The notes under the pieces are model-generated. The model searched no databases. It had not been told where the DNA came from and was given only the letters and a program-made list of their open reading frames with translations. 52,695 nucleotides of DNA from an uncultured Hyphomicrobiales bacterium (GTDB lineage: Bacteria > Pseudomonadota > Alphaproteobacteria > Rhizobiales > Devosiaceae): positions 1 to 52,695 of the forward strand of contig CAIMLX010000072.1 in NCBI GenBank assembly GCA_903842455.1, given 5' to 3'. Positions 25,389 to 33,250 of this stretch are shown here, one piece after another. Position numbers and translations under genes: made by a program. Each line of letters starts with the position of its first letter. Within the stretch, counting starts at the first letter, position 1.

Positions 25389-26096
25389 TCAGTGTGGCGT
25401 TTCTGCGCCGGGCTTGCTCAGCCGCGCGGTGAGTTTGCGCCCGAACCCGCCGAGGAACGGGGCGAGCGCGAGCGCAATGCGCTTCCAGAAGTGGATGAGC
25501 ACGAACAGCACGGTGAGAACGAGAGCGCCGACGATGATCACCAGTTCGAGGCTGAGGCCGATCGACTTGAGCCAGCCGGTCAGCAGCACGCCGGGCAGGA
25601 TGTGCGCGGCGGCCCAGACGAAGGCAGAGATGACGTTGATAATGGTGAAGTGCCGGTAGGACATGCCCATCATGCCGGCGACGCCCGGGATCACGGCTTT
25701 CACCCCGGTGATGAAGCGGCCGATGAAGATGGCCTTGCCGCCGTGACGGGCGAAGAACCGCTCGCCCTGCTCGATCAGCGCGATGTTCTTGTTGAATGGC
25801 CAGACCGACTTGATGCGGTCCTTCAGCAGATACCCGACCGAATACGAGATGGCGTCGCCGATGATGGCGCCGATGGCGGCGGCAAAGAAGATGGGCCAGA
25901 AGGGCAGGGCGCCCTGGGCGATCAACCCGCCGGTGAGCAGCAGGATGGGCAGCGATGGCACCAGCAGCCCCAGGATGAACACGGCCTCGCCGATGCAGAC
26001 GAGGAAGATGAAGAGGAGCGACAGCCAGAAATTCGAGGAGATGGCCGTGAGGATGGCCTCGAGCCAGAGCGAGATGTCGTGGATGAACGAAAACAT
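25389..26096 (-). CDS. DedA family membrane protein (235 aa)
   Basis: Inner-membrane protein of the DedA/VTT superfamily, linked to lipid-carrier recycling and membrane homeostasis. Family marks are the FLVCIGEAVFILGLLVPS segment, GDAISYSVGYLLKDRIK, and the FIGRFITGVKAVIPGVAGMMGM stretch with its conserved Arg and Gly-Val-Pro. The start at 26096 (MFSFIHDISLWLEAI) is chosen because GAGGAG lies upstream and longer starts lose hydrophobic character. The C-terminal tail is Lys/Arg-rich and cytosolic. Confidence 0.9.
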   Translation of the reverse strand: MFSFIHDISLWLEAILTAISSNFWLSLLFIFLVCIGEAVFILGLLVPSLPILLLTGGLIAQGALPFWPIFFAAAIGAIIGDAISYSVGYLLKDRIKSVWPFNKNIALIEQGERFFARHGGKAIFIGRFITGVKAVIPGVAGMMGMSYRHFTIINVISAFVWAAAHILPGVLLTGWLKSIGLSLELVIIVGALVLTVLFVLIHFWKRIALALAPFLGGFGRKLTARLSKPGAETPH

Positions 26097-26254
26097 GAAG
26101 GCGGGAAACTCCTCGGCGCCCGGCGTGTCGGATGCGGTCCCGACACAATGGTAACGGGGCGATGAACTATCGGTGAATGGTGTCTGAACGGCGGCTTGAC
26201 ATTGAGACGTCCGGGACGGCGACATCCTTGGCCAAACCACGGAGACAACCGACC

Positions 26255-26650
26255 ATGAGCCTGCCCATCCACCACATGATCTCAGCGGGCCCGCGGCCCG
26301 TGGCGCCGTTCAGCCACGCGGTTGAGGCGGACGGGTGGGTGTTCATTACCGGGCAGATGCCGACCGACCCTGCGGCGCCCGACGCGCCGCTGCCCGAGGG
26401 CGTGGAGGCGCAGACGCGCCGGGTGGTCGAGAACCTGAAGGTCGTGCTGGGCGGTGTCGGGCTCGGACTCGAGCATGTGACGATGGCGCGCATCTACCTC
26501 ACGCAGTTCGAACGCGACTATGCGGCGCTGAACGCGGTGTGGCCGAGCTTTTTCGAGCCGGGCAAGCTGCCGGCGCGAACGACGGTGGGGGTGACGGCGC
26601 TGGCGGTGGGCGCGCTGGTAGAGATCGACCTCGTGGCCCGGCGACCCTGA
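26255..26650 (+). CDS. RidA family protein (131 aa)
   Basis: YjgF/YER057c/UK114 fold; members deaminate reactive enamine or imine intermediates. Visible marks are PVAPFSHAVEADGWVFITGQMP and the C-terminal ARTTVGVTALAVGALVEID with the conserved Arg that binds the carboxylate. The start at 26255 follows GGAGACAACC. The trimer-forming length is normal. It is convergent with the chromate transporter gene, with 7 bases between stops. Confidence 0.9.
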   Translation: MSLPIHHMISAGPRPVAPFSHAVEADGWVFITGQMPTDPAAPDAPLPEGVEAQTRRVVENLKVVLGGVGLGLEHVTMARIYLTQFERDYAALNAVWPSFFEPGKLPARTTVGVTALAVGALVEIDLVARRP

Positions 26651-26657
26651 TCGGGCC

Positions 26658-27818
26658 CTAGACGAACGACAGGCCGGCGCCGAGCAGAGCGCTCAGGAGG
26701 ACGACCAGCGGCGGCGGGACTCTGCGAAACAGCAGGACCAGCGCGGCGGCGGCCCAGACCAGGTTGGGCCAGCCGGCTATGCCGCTTGTCGCCACCGGAT
26801 CGTAGAGGGTGGCAAGGAGCAGGCCGACGACGGCGGCATTGGCGAGGGTCAGGCCGTTGCGGAGGCGCACGTTCTGCCGCAGCGACTGCCACCAGTCGAG
26901 GGTAGCGAAGACCAGCAGGAAGCTCGGCAGGTAGATCAATACCAGAGCGAGGGTGGCTCCCCAGAGGCTGTTAGGCGGATGGCTGAGCAGCGCGCCGGCA
27001 TAGGCAGCGAAGCTGAAGAGCGGGCCGGGGACCGCCTGCGCGGCACCGTAGCCGGCGAAAAACAGGTCGCGCGAAATCAGGCCGGGCTCGACGAGTTCCG
27101 CCTCGAGCAGCGGCAGCACGACATGGCCGCCGCCGAAGACGAGCGAGCCGGTACGGTAGAACTTCTCGGCGACGGTGACGGTCGGGTCGCCGCCGAGGGC
27201 GAGGACAGGAAGTGCCACCAGCAGCACCAGGAACAATCCGAGCCAAACGAGGTCGGCGCGGCGCGGTGGCATCAGGGGACTGTGGGCGGCAGGGCGAGCG
27301 AGGCCGATGGCGGCTGCTGCGGCGATGAGGCCGACCTGGGTGATCGGGGAGGGGAAAAGCAGGGCAAGAAGAGCCGTCGCCAGCGCGAGGGCGCGGCGCG
27401 GCCAGTCGGGCGTCAGCGACTTCGCCATGGCCCACAGGGCCTGCGCGACGACGGCGAGGGCAGCCATCTGCAGGCCGTGCAGGGCGCCCTGGGCCGCGGG
27501 ACCGGTCAACGCCGTCGCACCATAGGCGAAGGCGAGGATGAGCAGCACCGACGGCAGGGTGAAGCCGATGAAGGCGGCGATGGCACCGGGATAGCCGGCG
27601 CGCAGCTTGCCGAGCGCCATGCCGACCTGGCTCGAGGCCGGGCCGGGCAGGAACTGGCAGAGCGCGACGATATCCGCATAGGCCGCATCGTCGAGCCAAC
27701 TGCGCCGCTCGACGAACTCGGTGCGGAAATAGCCGAGGTGCGCCACTGGCCCGCCGAAGCTGGTGCAGCCGAGGCTGAGGAAGGCGAGAAAGACTTCGGT
27801 GACGGTGCCGCGCTGCAT
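26658..27818 (-). CDS. chrA: Chromate transporter ChrA-like (386 aa)
   Basis: Long-chain CHR-family protein with two homologous halves, predicted to export chromate or a similar oxyanion. The first half carries FLSLGCTSFGGPVAHLGYF and QFLPGPASSQVGMALG; the second carries TGSLVFGGGHVVLPLLEAE and AQAVPGPLFSFAAYAG. These are the paired FGGP/GPA-like signatures. About ten membrane helices are visible. The start at 27818 (MQRGTVTEVFLAF) is the family-like N-terminus. Specificity for chromate as opposed to sulfate-like ions is assumed from the family. Confidence 0.9.
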   Translation of the reverse strand: MQRGTVTEVFLAFLSLGCTSFGGPVAHLGYFRTEFVERRSWLDDAAYADIVALCQFLPGPASSQVGMALGKLRAGYPGAIAAFIGFTLPSVLLILAFAYGATALTGPAAQGALHGLQMAALAVVAQALWAMAKSLTPDWPRRALALATALLALLFPSPITQVGLIAAAAAIGLARPAAHSPLMPPRRADLVWLGLFLVLLVALPVLALGGDPTVTVAEKFYRTGSLVFGGGHVVLPLLEAELVEPGLISRDLFFAGYGAAQAVPGPLFSFAAYAGALLSHPPNSLWGATLALVLIYLPSFLLVFATLDWWQSLRQNVRLRNGLTLANAAVVGLLLATLYDPVATSGIAGWPNLVWAAAALVLLFRRVPPPLVVLLSALLGAGLSFV

Positions 27819-27869
27819 GAGACGCGGATGCCTCAGGCGCGGGTCACAATCAAGGGGCACCGCAATCGA

Positions 27870-27896
27870 GAAAGGGCGCCACGGGGGCGCCCTTTC
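27870..27896 (-). terminator. Terminator of the FAH-hydrolase operon
   Basis: GAAAGGGCGCC and GGCGCCCTTTC form a perfect 11-bp stem with a 5-base loop, 23 bases after the hydrolase stop on the minus strand. The stem ends in a CTTTC run and no longer U tract follows. Confidence 0.7.
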
Positions 27897-27918
27897 GATT
27901 TCGTCGCTGCGACGGACC

Positions 27919-28770
27919 TCAGCCCTTGTAGGCGTAAGTGGTCTGCTGCTGTTCGCCGAGGCCTTCGATGCCCAGCCGCATGACCTGGCCGGGCTTCAGC
28001 CAGACCTGGACCGGCTTCTGGCCCATGCCGACGCCCGGAGGGGTGCCGGTGGTGATGACGTCGCCGGGCTGCAGGCTCATGAACTGGCTGAGATACGCCA
28101 CGATGTGGGCGACGCCGAAGATCATGGTCTTGGTCGAACCGTCCTGGTAGCGGTGGCCATCGACTTCGAGCCACATCTTCAGGTTCTGCGGATCGGCGAC
28201 TTCGTCCTTGGTGACGAGCCACGGGCCGATCGGGCCGAAGGTGTCGGACGACTTGCCCTTGGTCCACTGGCCGCCGCGCTCGGTCTGGAAGTGGCGCTCG
28301 GAGAGGTCGTTCACGACGCAGTAGCCGGCGACGTAGTCGAGGGCGTCCTTCTCGTCGATGTACTTGGCGGTCTTGCCGATGATGACGCCGAGCTCGACTT
28401 CCCAGTCGGGCTTCAGGGTGTTCTTGGGCAGCTCGACATCGTCGTTCGGCCCGATGATGGCGCTGGTGGCCTTCATGAACAGGATCGGCTCCTCGGGGAT
28501 CGCGGCGCCGGTTTCGGCGGCGTGATCGGCGTAGTTGAGGCCGATGCACATGAACTTGCCGACATCGCCGACACAGGGGCCGATGCGCGAGGACTTGTCG
28601 AGGACCGGCAGGCTGCCGTGATCGGCGGCGGCGATCTTGGCGAGGCCCTCGGCGCCGATGGTGGCGCCGTTGATGTCGGACACCACCGACGACAGGTCGC
28701 GGTAGGTGCCGTCAGTGTGCAGGATGGCGGGCTTTTCGGAGCCCTTGGCCCCAACGCGCAGCAGTTTCAT
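27919..28770 (-). CDS. Fumarylacetoacetate-hydrolase family, 2,4-diketo-3-deoxy-L-fuconate hydrolase-like (283 aa)
   Basis: FAH-fold hydrolase cleaving a carbon-carbon bond in a diketo acid. Metal ligands are visible in DWEVELGVIIG (two Glu) and CVVNDLSERHFQ (Asp), with the lid KFMCIGLNYADHAAETG. The closest recognisable group is the diketo-deoxyfuconate hydrolase of the non-phosphorylative L-fucose route, which gives pyruvate and L-lactate. The neighbouring FucU homologue supports that reading. The start follows GAGGAGA. Related proteins are often labelled ureidoglycolate lyase, which the context does not support. Confidence 0.85.
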   Translation of the reverse strand: MKLLRVGAKGSEKPAILHTDGTYRDLSSVVSDINGATIGAEGLAKIAAADHGSLPVLDKSSRIGPCVGDVGKFMCIGLNYADHAAETGAAIPEEPILFMKATSAIIGPNDDVELPKNTLKPDWEVELGVIIGKTAKYIDEKDALDYVAGYCVVNDLSERHFQTERGGQWTKGKSSDTFGPIGPWLVTKDEVADPQNLKMWLEVDGHRYQDGSTKTMIFGVAHIVAYLSQFMSLQPGDVITTGTPPGVGMGQKPVQVWLKPGQVMRLGIEGLGEQQQTTYAYKG

Positions 28771-28851
28771 GGAGTTCTCCTCAAGTGTGGCGGGATGGAT
28801 ATTGCCCGGGGGCGCCCGAGTCGAGGGCGACGTTCGGCGAATCCGTTCGGC

Positions 28852-29283
28852 CTATTCGGGCCGGATGATGCCCTTCTTGAGCAGGATGTTGCCGTAGAGG
28901 CGGCGCTCGCCGGTCTGCACGACGGCGTAGGCGTCGCTGACGCGGTCGTAGAAGGCGAAGCGCTCCATCACGGTGAAGGTCATTCCCGGCTCGTGCTTTT
29001 CGACGATGGACGCGAACGTACCGTGGATTTCGACCCGCGTGTCCGGCTCGCCGACCACGGCCATGCCGATCGCCGGCTCATCGACGAAGGTATCGAGCGG
29101 CAACAGGGTCAGCACGGCTTCGAGCACCTCGGTGGCGCTGATGCCGTCGAGCCGCACGAGTTCGGGACCGGCACTGTCGCCGGGGTAATTGGCATCGACG
29201 ATGGCAATCTCGTCGCCATGGCCCATGGCACGGAGGATGTGCAGCAGGTCGGGGCCGAGGATCGGCGGAATGTTCTTGAGCAT
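28852..29283 (-). CDS. RbsD/FucU family sugar mutarotase (143 aa)
   Basis: Pyranase/mutarotase that interconverts sugar anomers. MLKNIPPILGPDLLHILRAMGHGDEIAIVDANYP contains the family His (in MGHGD) and Asp (in VDANYP). The C-terminal FAFYDRVSDAYAVVQTGERRLYGNILLKKG is FucU-like, which points to L-fucose. The start at 29283 has AAGGGAGA upstream; a longer frame is not conserved-looking. It lies between the hydrolase and GntR genes in one direction. Confidence 0.9.
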   Translation of the reverse strand: MLKNIPPILGPDLLHILRAMGHGDEIAIVDANYPGDSAGPELVRLDGISATEVLEAVLTLLPLDTFVDEPAIGMAVVGEPDTRVEIHGTFASIVEKHEPGMTFTVMERFAFYDRVSDAYAVVQTGERRLYGNILLKKGIIRPE

Positions 29284-29308
29284 GGGGTCTCCCTTGGAAT
29301 TGTGCCGT

Positions 29309-30064
29309 TCAGCCGAACGGGAAGCTGGCGTAGGCGGGGTCGTTGTTGAGCAGGTCGCCATCGGCGAACAGTTCGGCATTGTCCCTCGCGAACTCGATGA
29401 GTTCAGCCATCACCGAATCGATATGGGCCCGCATGGCGGCGGAGGCGCGACCGGCGTCACCGCCCGCGATGCCGTCGAGGATGGCCTGGTGCTCCGAGAG
29501 CGTCGTCGACAGGCGGCGTGGCGTCAGGATCAGGCGGCGGGCGCGGTCGAGGTTGGCGCGGGTGTTCTCGATGACGCCCTTCACCTTGGTGAAGCGCATG
29601 TCGCCGAAGATGATGTCGTGGAATTCGAGGTCGCGCTCGTGGAAGCCGTTCTGGTCGTCGATCTGCACGGCGGCGCGCTGGTAGCTCATGTTGCGCTGCA
29701 GGGTCTCGACCAGTTCGGGCGAGTGGTTGCCGGTGACGACGCGAACAGCCTCGGCTTCGAGCGACTTGCGGATCAGCATGTACTCGAGCACGTCGGCGAT
29801 GCGCACCAGCGACACGGTGGAGCCGCGCTGCGGCAGGATATCGACGAGGCCCTCGGCCTGCAGCCGGGCCAGCGCCTCGGAGACGGGGAAGCGGGAAACG
29901 CCCAGCCGCTCGCAGATGGCGCCCTTGTCGATCACCTCGCCGGGCTGCAGGTCGAGCGCGACGATCGCCTGGCGCAGCAGGTCGGTGACGAAAACGGTGA
30001 CGTTGCCGCGGGTGGGACTCGCGGGCACGGCCAGAAACTGGTAGGGACTTGCTTCCATCTTCAT
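29309..30064 (-). CDS. GntR/FadR-family (FCD) transcriptional regulator (251 aa)
   Basis: N-terminal winged helix (about 25-85, VIDKGAICERLGVSRFPVSEALARLQAEGLV) and a C-terminal FCD effector domain (about 95-235). Its metal-binding histidines are visible in FHERDLEFHDIIFG and LSEHQAILDGIA. FCD regulators of this type usually sense sugar acids or other organic acids. The first ATG sits 2 bases from the palindrome at 30066-30077 with no ribosome binding site, which suggests autoregulation and perhaps a leaderless message. It is divergent from the UxaA-like gene. Confidence 0.92.
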   Translation of the reverse strand: MKMEASPYQFLAVPASPTRGNVTVFVTDLLRQAIVALDLQPGEVIDKGAICERLGVSRFPVSEALARLQAEGLVDILPQRGSTVSLVRIADVLEYMLIRKSLEAEAVRVVTGNHSPELVETLQRNMSYQRAAVQIDDQNGFHERDLEFHDIIFGDMRFTKVKGVIENTRANLDRARRLILTPRRLSTTLSEHQAILDGIAGGDAGRASAAMRAHIDSVMAELIEFARDNAELFADGDLLNNDPAYASFPFG

Positions 30065-30065
30065 G

Positions 30066-30077
30066 CTAACATGTTAG
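30066..30077. promoter_or_regulatory. GntR-type operator between regulator and UxaA-like gene
   Basis: CTAACATGTTAG is a perfect 12-base palindrome, abutting the start of the GntR gene and 66 bases before the UxaA-like start. It is ideally placed for the regulator to control both directions. Confidence 0.7.
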
Positions 30078-30142
30078 TTGGACGCGAAGGCCAATTCAAC
30101 GGCCGTCTACAGTCCCGACGCAACCTGCCAAGAGCTTCTTCC

Positions 30143-31693
30143 ATGTCCGACGTGATGTCCCGCCCCGCCGCCCGCACGCTGTTGCTCAATCCACAGGACA
30201 ATGTGGCCGTAGCGCTCGGCAACCTCGATGTCGGCACCGACACCGCCGAAGGCGTGCGGACCATCAGGCGCGTGCCCAAGGGGCACAAGTTCGCGGTGCG
30301 GACGATCGGTGCCGGAGAGACCATCGTCAAGTTCGGGCAGATCATCGGTCGCGCCAAGGTGGAGATTCCGGCGGGCGACTGGGTGCATGAGCACAACGCG
30401 GGCATCGGCGAGGACCACGGCGCCTTCGAGCGAGACTATGCTTTCTGCGAGGGCGTGCAGCCGGTCGACTTCGTCACCGGGGCGGCGCAGGCGACCTTCC
30501 AGGGCTTCAAGCGGGCCAACGGGCAGGTGGGCACGCGCAACTATATCGGCATCCTGACCTCGGTGAACTGCTCGACGACGGTCGCGGGGTTCATCGCCCG
30601 GGAGGTCGAGCGCTCGGGCATCCTCGCCCAGTATCCCAATGTCGACGGCATCGTGGCGCTGAAGCAGGCCAATGGCTGCGTGATCGACTATCGTGGCGTG
30701 ATCTTCGACATCCTCAAGAAGACCACCTGGGGCTATGCCACCAACCCGAACATGGGCGGGGTGATCATGGTGGGACTCGGCTGCGAGGGGTTCCAGATCC
30801 CCAAGCTCAAGGAAGCCTATGGGGTGACCGAGAACGAGACGTTCCGGACCATGACCATCCAGGAAGTGGGCGGGACGCGGAAGACCGTCGAGGCCGGGGT
30901 CGAGGCGGTGAAGGCGATGCTACCAATCGTCAACCGGGCGACGCGGACGACGCAGCCGGCGAGCGAACTGATGCTGGCGCTGCAGTGCGGCGGCTCGGAC
31001 GGCTATTCGGGCATCACCGCCAATCCGGCGCTGGGCGTGGCGGCGGATATCCTCGTGCGGCATGGCGGTACGGCCATCCTGTCGGAGACGCCGGAAATCT
31101 ACGGCGCGGAGCACCTGCTGACGCGGCGGGCGAAGTCGCGCGAAGTCGGGCAGAAGCTCATCGACATCATCCACTGGTGGGAAGACTACGCCGAACGCAA
31201 CAACATGGAGATGAACAACAACCCGTCGCCGGGCAACAAGCTGGGCGGGTTGACGACCATTCTCGAAAAGTCGCTGGGCGCGGCGGCCAAGGGCGGCACG
31301 ACGCCGCTCAACGCCGTCTACCACTACGCCGACCCGGTGACCGAGAAGGGTTTCGTGTTCATGGACACGCCCGGATACGACCCGGTTTCCGCGACCGGGC
31401 AGGTGGCTGGCGGGGCCAACATCCTCTGCTTCACCACCGGTCGCGGCTCGGCCTATGGCTGCAAGCCGACCCCATCGATCAAGATCGCCACCAACTCGGA
31501 CATCTACCACAAGATGATCGACGACATGGATATCGACGGGGGCGACGTGCTGGACGGGGTGTCGCTCGAGCAGAAGGGCCAGGAGATATTCGACAAGATC
31601 CTGAAGGTCGCCTCGGGCGAAAAGAGTAAGTCGGAAGAACTGGGCTACGGTGACAACGAGTTCGTGCCGTGGCAGATCGGCGCGACGTTCTAG
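30143..31693 (+). CDS. UxaA-family (altronate/galactarate) dehydratase (516 aa)
   Basis: Iron-dependent sugar-acid dehydratase. An N-terminal SAF domain (about 10-100, VRTIRRVPKGHKFAVRTIGAGETIVKFGQIIG) is followed by the large catalytic part with GTRNYIGILTSVNCS, GVIMVGLGCEGFQ, QCGGSDGYSGITANPALG and NNNPSPGNKLGGLT. Cysteines in VNCS, GLGCEG and LQCGG are likely cluster or metal ligands. Altronate gives 2-keto-3-deoxygluconate in the classical case. Beside a FucU and a diketo-deoxyfuconate-type hydrolase, the substrate may instead be a fuconate or related acid. No uxaB or uxaC is present. Confidence 0.9.
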   Translation: MSDVMSRPAARTLLLNPQDNVAVALGNLDVGTDTAEGVRTIRRVPKGHKFAVRTIGAGETIVKFGQIIGRAKVEIPAGDWVHEHNAGIGEDHGAFERDYAFCEGVQPVDFVTGAAQATFQGFKRANGQVGTRNYIGILTSVNCSTTVAGFIAREVERSGILAQYPNVDGIVALKQANGCVIDYRGVIFDILKKTTWGYATNPNMGGVIMVGLGCEGFQIPKLKEAYGVTENETFRTMTIQEVGGTRKTVEAGVEAVKAMLPIVNRATRTTQPASELMLALQCGGSDGYSGITANPALGVAADILVRHGGTAILSETPEIYGAEHLLTRRAKSREVGQKLIDIIHWWEDYAERNNMEMNNNPSPGNKLGGLTTILEKSLGAAAKGGTTPLNAVYHYADPVTEKGFVFMDTPGYDPVSATGQVAGGANILCFTTGRGSAYGCKPTPSIKIATNSDIYHKMIDDMDIDGGDVLDGVSLEQKGQEIFDKILKVASGEKSKSEELGYGDNEFVPWQIGATF

Positions 31694-31706
31694 TAGAGCG
31701 GTTCTC

Positions 31707-31991
31707 GTGGCAACAGTGCGGGTCATCGTGCGCGGCAAGGTGCAGGGCGTAGGATTTCGCGACTATGCCCAGATGCAGGCGCAGGCGCTCCGGCTCGACG
31801 GCTGGGTGCGGAACCGCATCGACGGCACGGTGGAAGCGCTGCTATCGGGCGAACCGGCGGTGATCGAGCGGATGCTGATCGCGCTACGTGTCGGCCCGCC
31901 GCACTCGGCAGTGACCAATGTGCGCTCGATGCCGGAGGACGGCACGGCGGTGGGGCCGGGGCCGGGGTTCCAGGTGCTGCCGACGGAGTGA
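31707..31991 (+). CDS. acyP: Acylphosphatase (94 aa)
   Basis: Small alpha/beta enzyme hydrolysing acyl phosphates. The GTG start at 31707 gives the standard N-terminus VRVIVRGKVQGVGFRDYA, holding the phosphate loop and catalytic Arg. The catalytic Asn lies in GWVRNRIDGTVEALL, and the family end GPPHSAVTNV is present. No good binding site precedes the start, and the gene begins 13 bases after the UxaA-like stop, so it may be translated from the same message. Confidence 0.93.
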   Translation: MATVRVIVRGKVQGVGFRDYAQMQAQALRLDGWVRNRIDGTVEALLSGEPAVIERMLIALRVGPPHSAVTNVRSMPEDGTAVGPGPGFQVLPTE

Positions 31992-32151
31992 TTCTGCATG
32001 CCGCTCCGCGGATCGGCAGCATGGCATCCGATTGTATCGCATCATCAATGGCTTGAGCTGTCACAATCGGTTGCCGAACTGTCATGAACCCGGCACCGGT
32101 TATGGTTAATCCTTGGTTACCGCAGATGCGGTTCGCTCCATGGAGGCCGTG

Positions 32152-32367
32152 ATGACTCTCGACCGCGCCCACCCGACAACCAGCCTCTACCGTTCGACCA
32201 CCGGGCAGGCGCTCGCCGTGCGTTACGACGGCGCCAGCAATACGCTGGAATTCGTCGAGGACGACTGGGCGGCGGGAGGCTTTCGCAGCGGCGTCGTGCC
32301 ACGCTCGATCGTCCGCCAGCGACTGGCGCCGGGCAACGTGACGAAGCTCCGGACGCGCCGGCGCTAG
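32152..32367 (+). CDS. Small hypothetical protein (71 aa)
   Basis: Not recognised. The start at 32152 has GGAGG 5 bases upstream. The chain reads like a single small beta-rich domain with a basic tail ending KLRTRRR, which could bind nucleic acid. Its stop overlaps the stop of the convergent acetyltransferase by 4 bases. Confidence 0.6.
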   Translation: MTLDRAHPTTSLYRSTTGQALAVRYDGASNTLEFVEDDWAAGGFRSGVVPRSIVRQRLAPGNVTKLRTRRR

Positions 32368-32771
32368 GCGGGCCTGGTCAGGTCTATCAACCCGGCCGCT
32401 GTCGGGCGAAAGCCGCAGCTTTCGTAGAAGGCAGCGAGGTGGGGCTCGTAGTCGACGTGGAGCCATTCGGCGCCGCGGGTCCTGGCTTCGGCGGTGACGA
32501 GGCTGACGAGTTCGCGGGCGATGCCGCGGCGCTGGAACTTGGGATCGACCGTGGTGTCGAGCAGGAAGGCGTGGACGCCGCCGTCCCAGGCGACGTTGAC
32601 GTAGCCGACGAGGCGGTCGCCAAAATAGGCGCAGGCGTGGACGAGGCTGCGGGTCAGGATGAAGGCGAGGTCGCCGGACCAGCGACTGCCCCACGCCGCC
32701 TGCCAGATGGGTTGCAGCTCTTCTTCCGACGGGAATGGATCGACGCGGTAGGTGACGTCAGTGGTGGGCAT
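32364..32771 (-). CDS. GNAT family N-acetyltransferase (135 aa)
   Basis: Acetyl-CoA-dependent acetyltransferase. Motif A is visible as VDPKFQRRGIARELV, preceded by the VNVAWDGGVHAFLLDTTV strand and followed by the C-terminal YEPHLAAFYESCGFRPT motif B. The acceptor is unknown. The start overlaps the 3' end of cueR by 14 bases, so it is probably translated from the cueR message. Confidence 0.9.
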   Translation of the reverse strand: MPTTDVTYRVDPFPSEEELQPIWQAAWGSRWSGDLAFILTRSLVHACAYFGDRLVGYVNVAWDGGVHAFLLDTTVDPKFQRRGIARELVSLVTAEARTRGAEWLHVDYEPHLAAFYESCGFRPTAAGLIDLTRPA

Positions 32772-33165
32772 GCGGCTCGTCGCCGGCGAGGCTCTGGATG
32801 ATCGGGCAGTGGGGGCGGTGGTTGCCGTCGCAGGCGTTGGCGAGGTGAGTGAGGGTGTCGCGCATCTCGGTCAGCAGCGCGATCTTGCGGTCGAGCTCGG
32901 CGACATGGCCGAGCGTGAGGGCCTTTACATCGGCGCTGGAGCGCGACTGATCCCCCCACAGACGGAGCAGGTCGCGGATCTCGTCGATGGAGAAGCCGAG
33001 ATTGCGGGCCCGGCGGATGAAGCCGAGCCTGTGGACGTCGTGGTGGCCGTAGTCACGGTAGTTCGAGTCGCGGCGGTCGGCCGAGGGGATCAGGCCGATC
33101 GACTCATAGTGTCTGATCATCTTGGCGGAAACGCCGGTAAGCCTTGCGGCTTCGCCGATCTGCAT
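32758..33165 (-). CDS. cueR: MerR-family copper-sensing regulator CueR (135 aa)
   Basis: Transcription activator that distorts promoter DNA when Cu(I) is bound. Winged helix MQIGEAARLTGVSAKMIRHYESIGLI at the N-terminus, then the dimerisation coiled coil (about 78-115), then the metal loop with C112 and C120 spaced C-x7-C. The two cysteines and S77 match the positions seen in E. coli CueR, so monovalent-metal sensing is well supported. The start at 33165 is the family N-terminus. It is divergent from copA, with its operator between. Confidence 0.95.
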   Translation of the reverse strand: MQIGEAARLTGVSAKMIRHYESIGLIPSADRRDSNYRDYGHHDVHRLGFIRRARNLGFSIDEIRDLLRLWGDQSRSSADVKALTLGHVAELDRKIALLTEMRDTLTHLANACDGNHRPHCPIIQSLAGDEPHAHH

Positions 33166-33193
33166 GGGATCACCTCGTCCAGCAACAATGTGC

Positions 33194-33217
33194 TTGACCT
33201 TACCATGATGGGAAGGT
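33194..33217 (+). promoter_or_regulatory. CueR operator/promoter of copA
   Basis: TTGACC (-35) overlaps the dyad ACCTTACC-ATGAT-GGGAAGGT at 33197-33217, which has one mismatch in 8-bp arms. This is the MerR/CueR box form, lying between divergent cueR and copA. The -10 box after the long spacer is poorly defined. Confidence 0.85.
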
Positions 33218-33250
33218 GCAGGACAATGTTGCATTGAACGGAGCCTCGCC

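Noticed and set aside
27763-29349. Long plus-strand open frame opposite the FAH hydrolase and FucU genes
   Set aside because: It spans two real minus-strand genes and their spacer; composition is shadow-like.
28852-29379. Longer start for the FucU homologue
   Set aside because: The added residues have no conserved character and the ATG at 29283 has a strong binding site.
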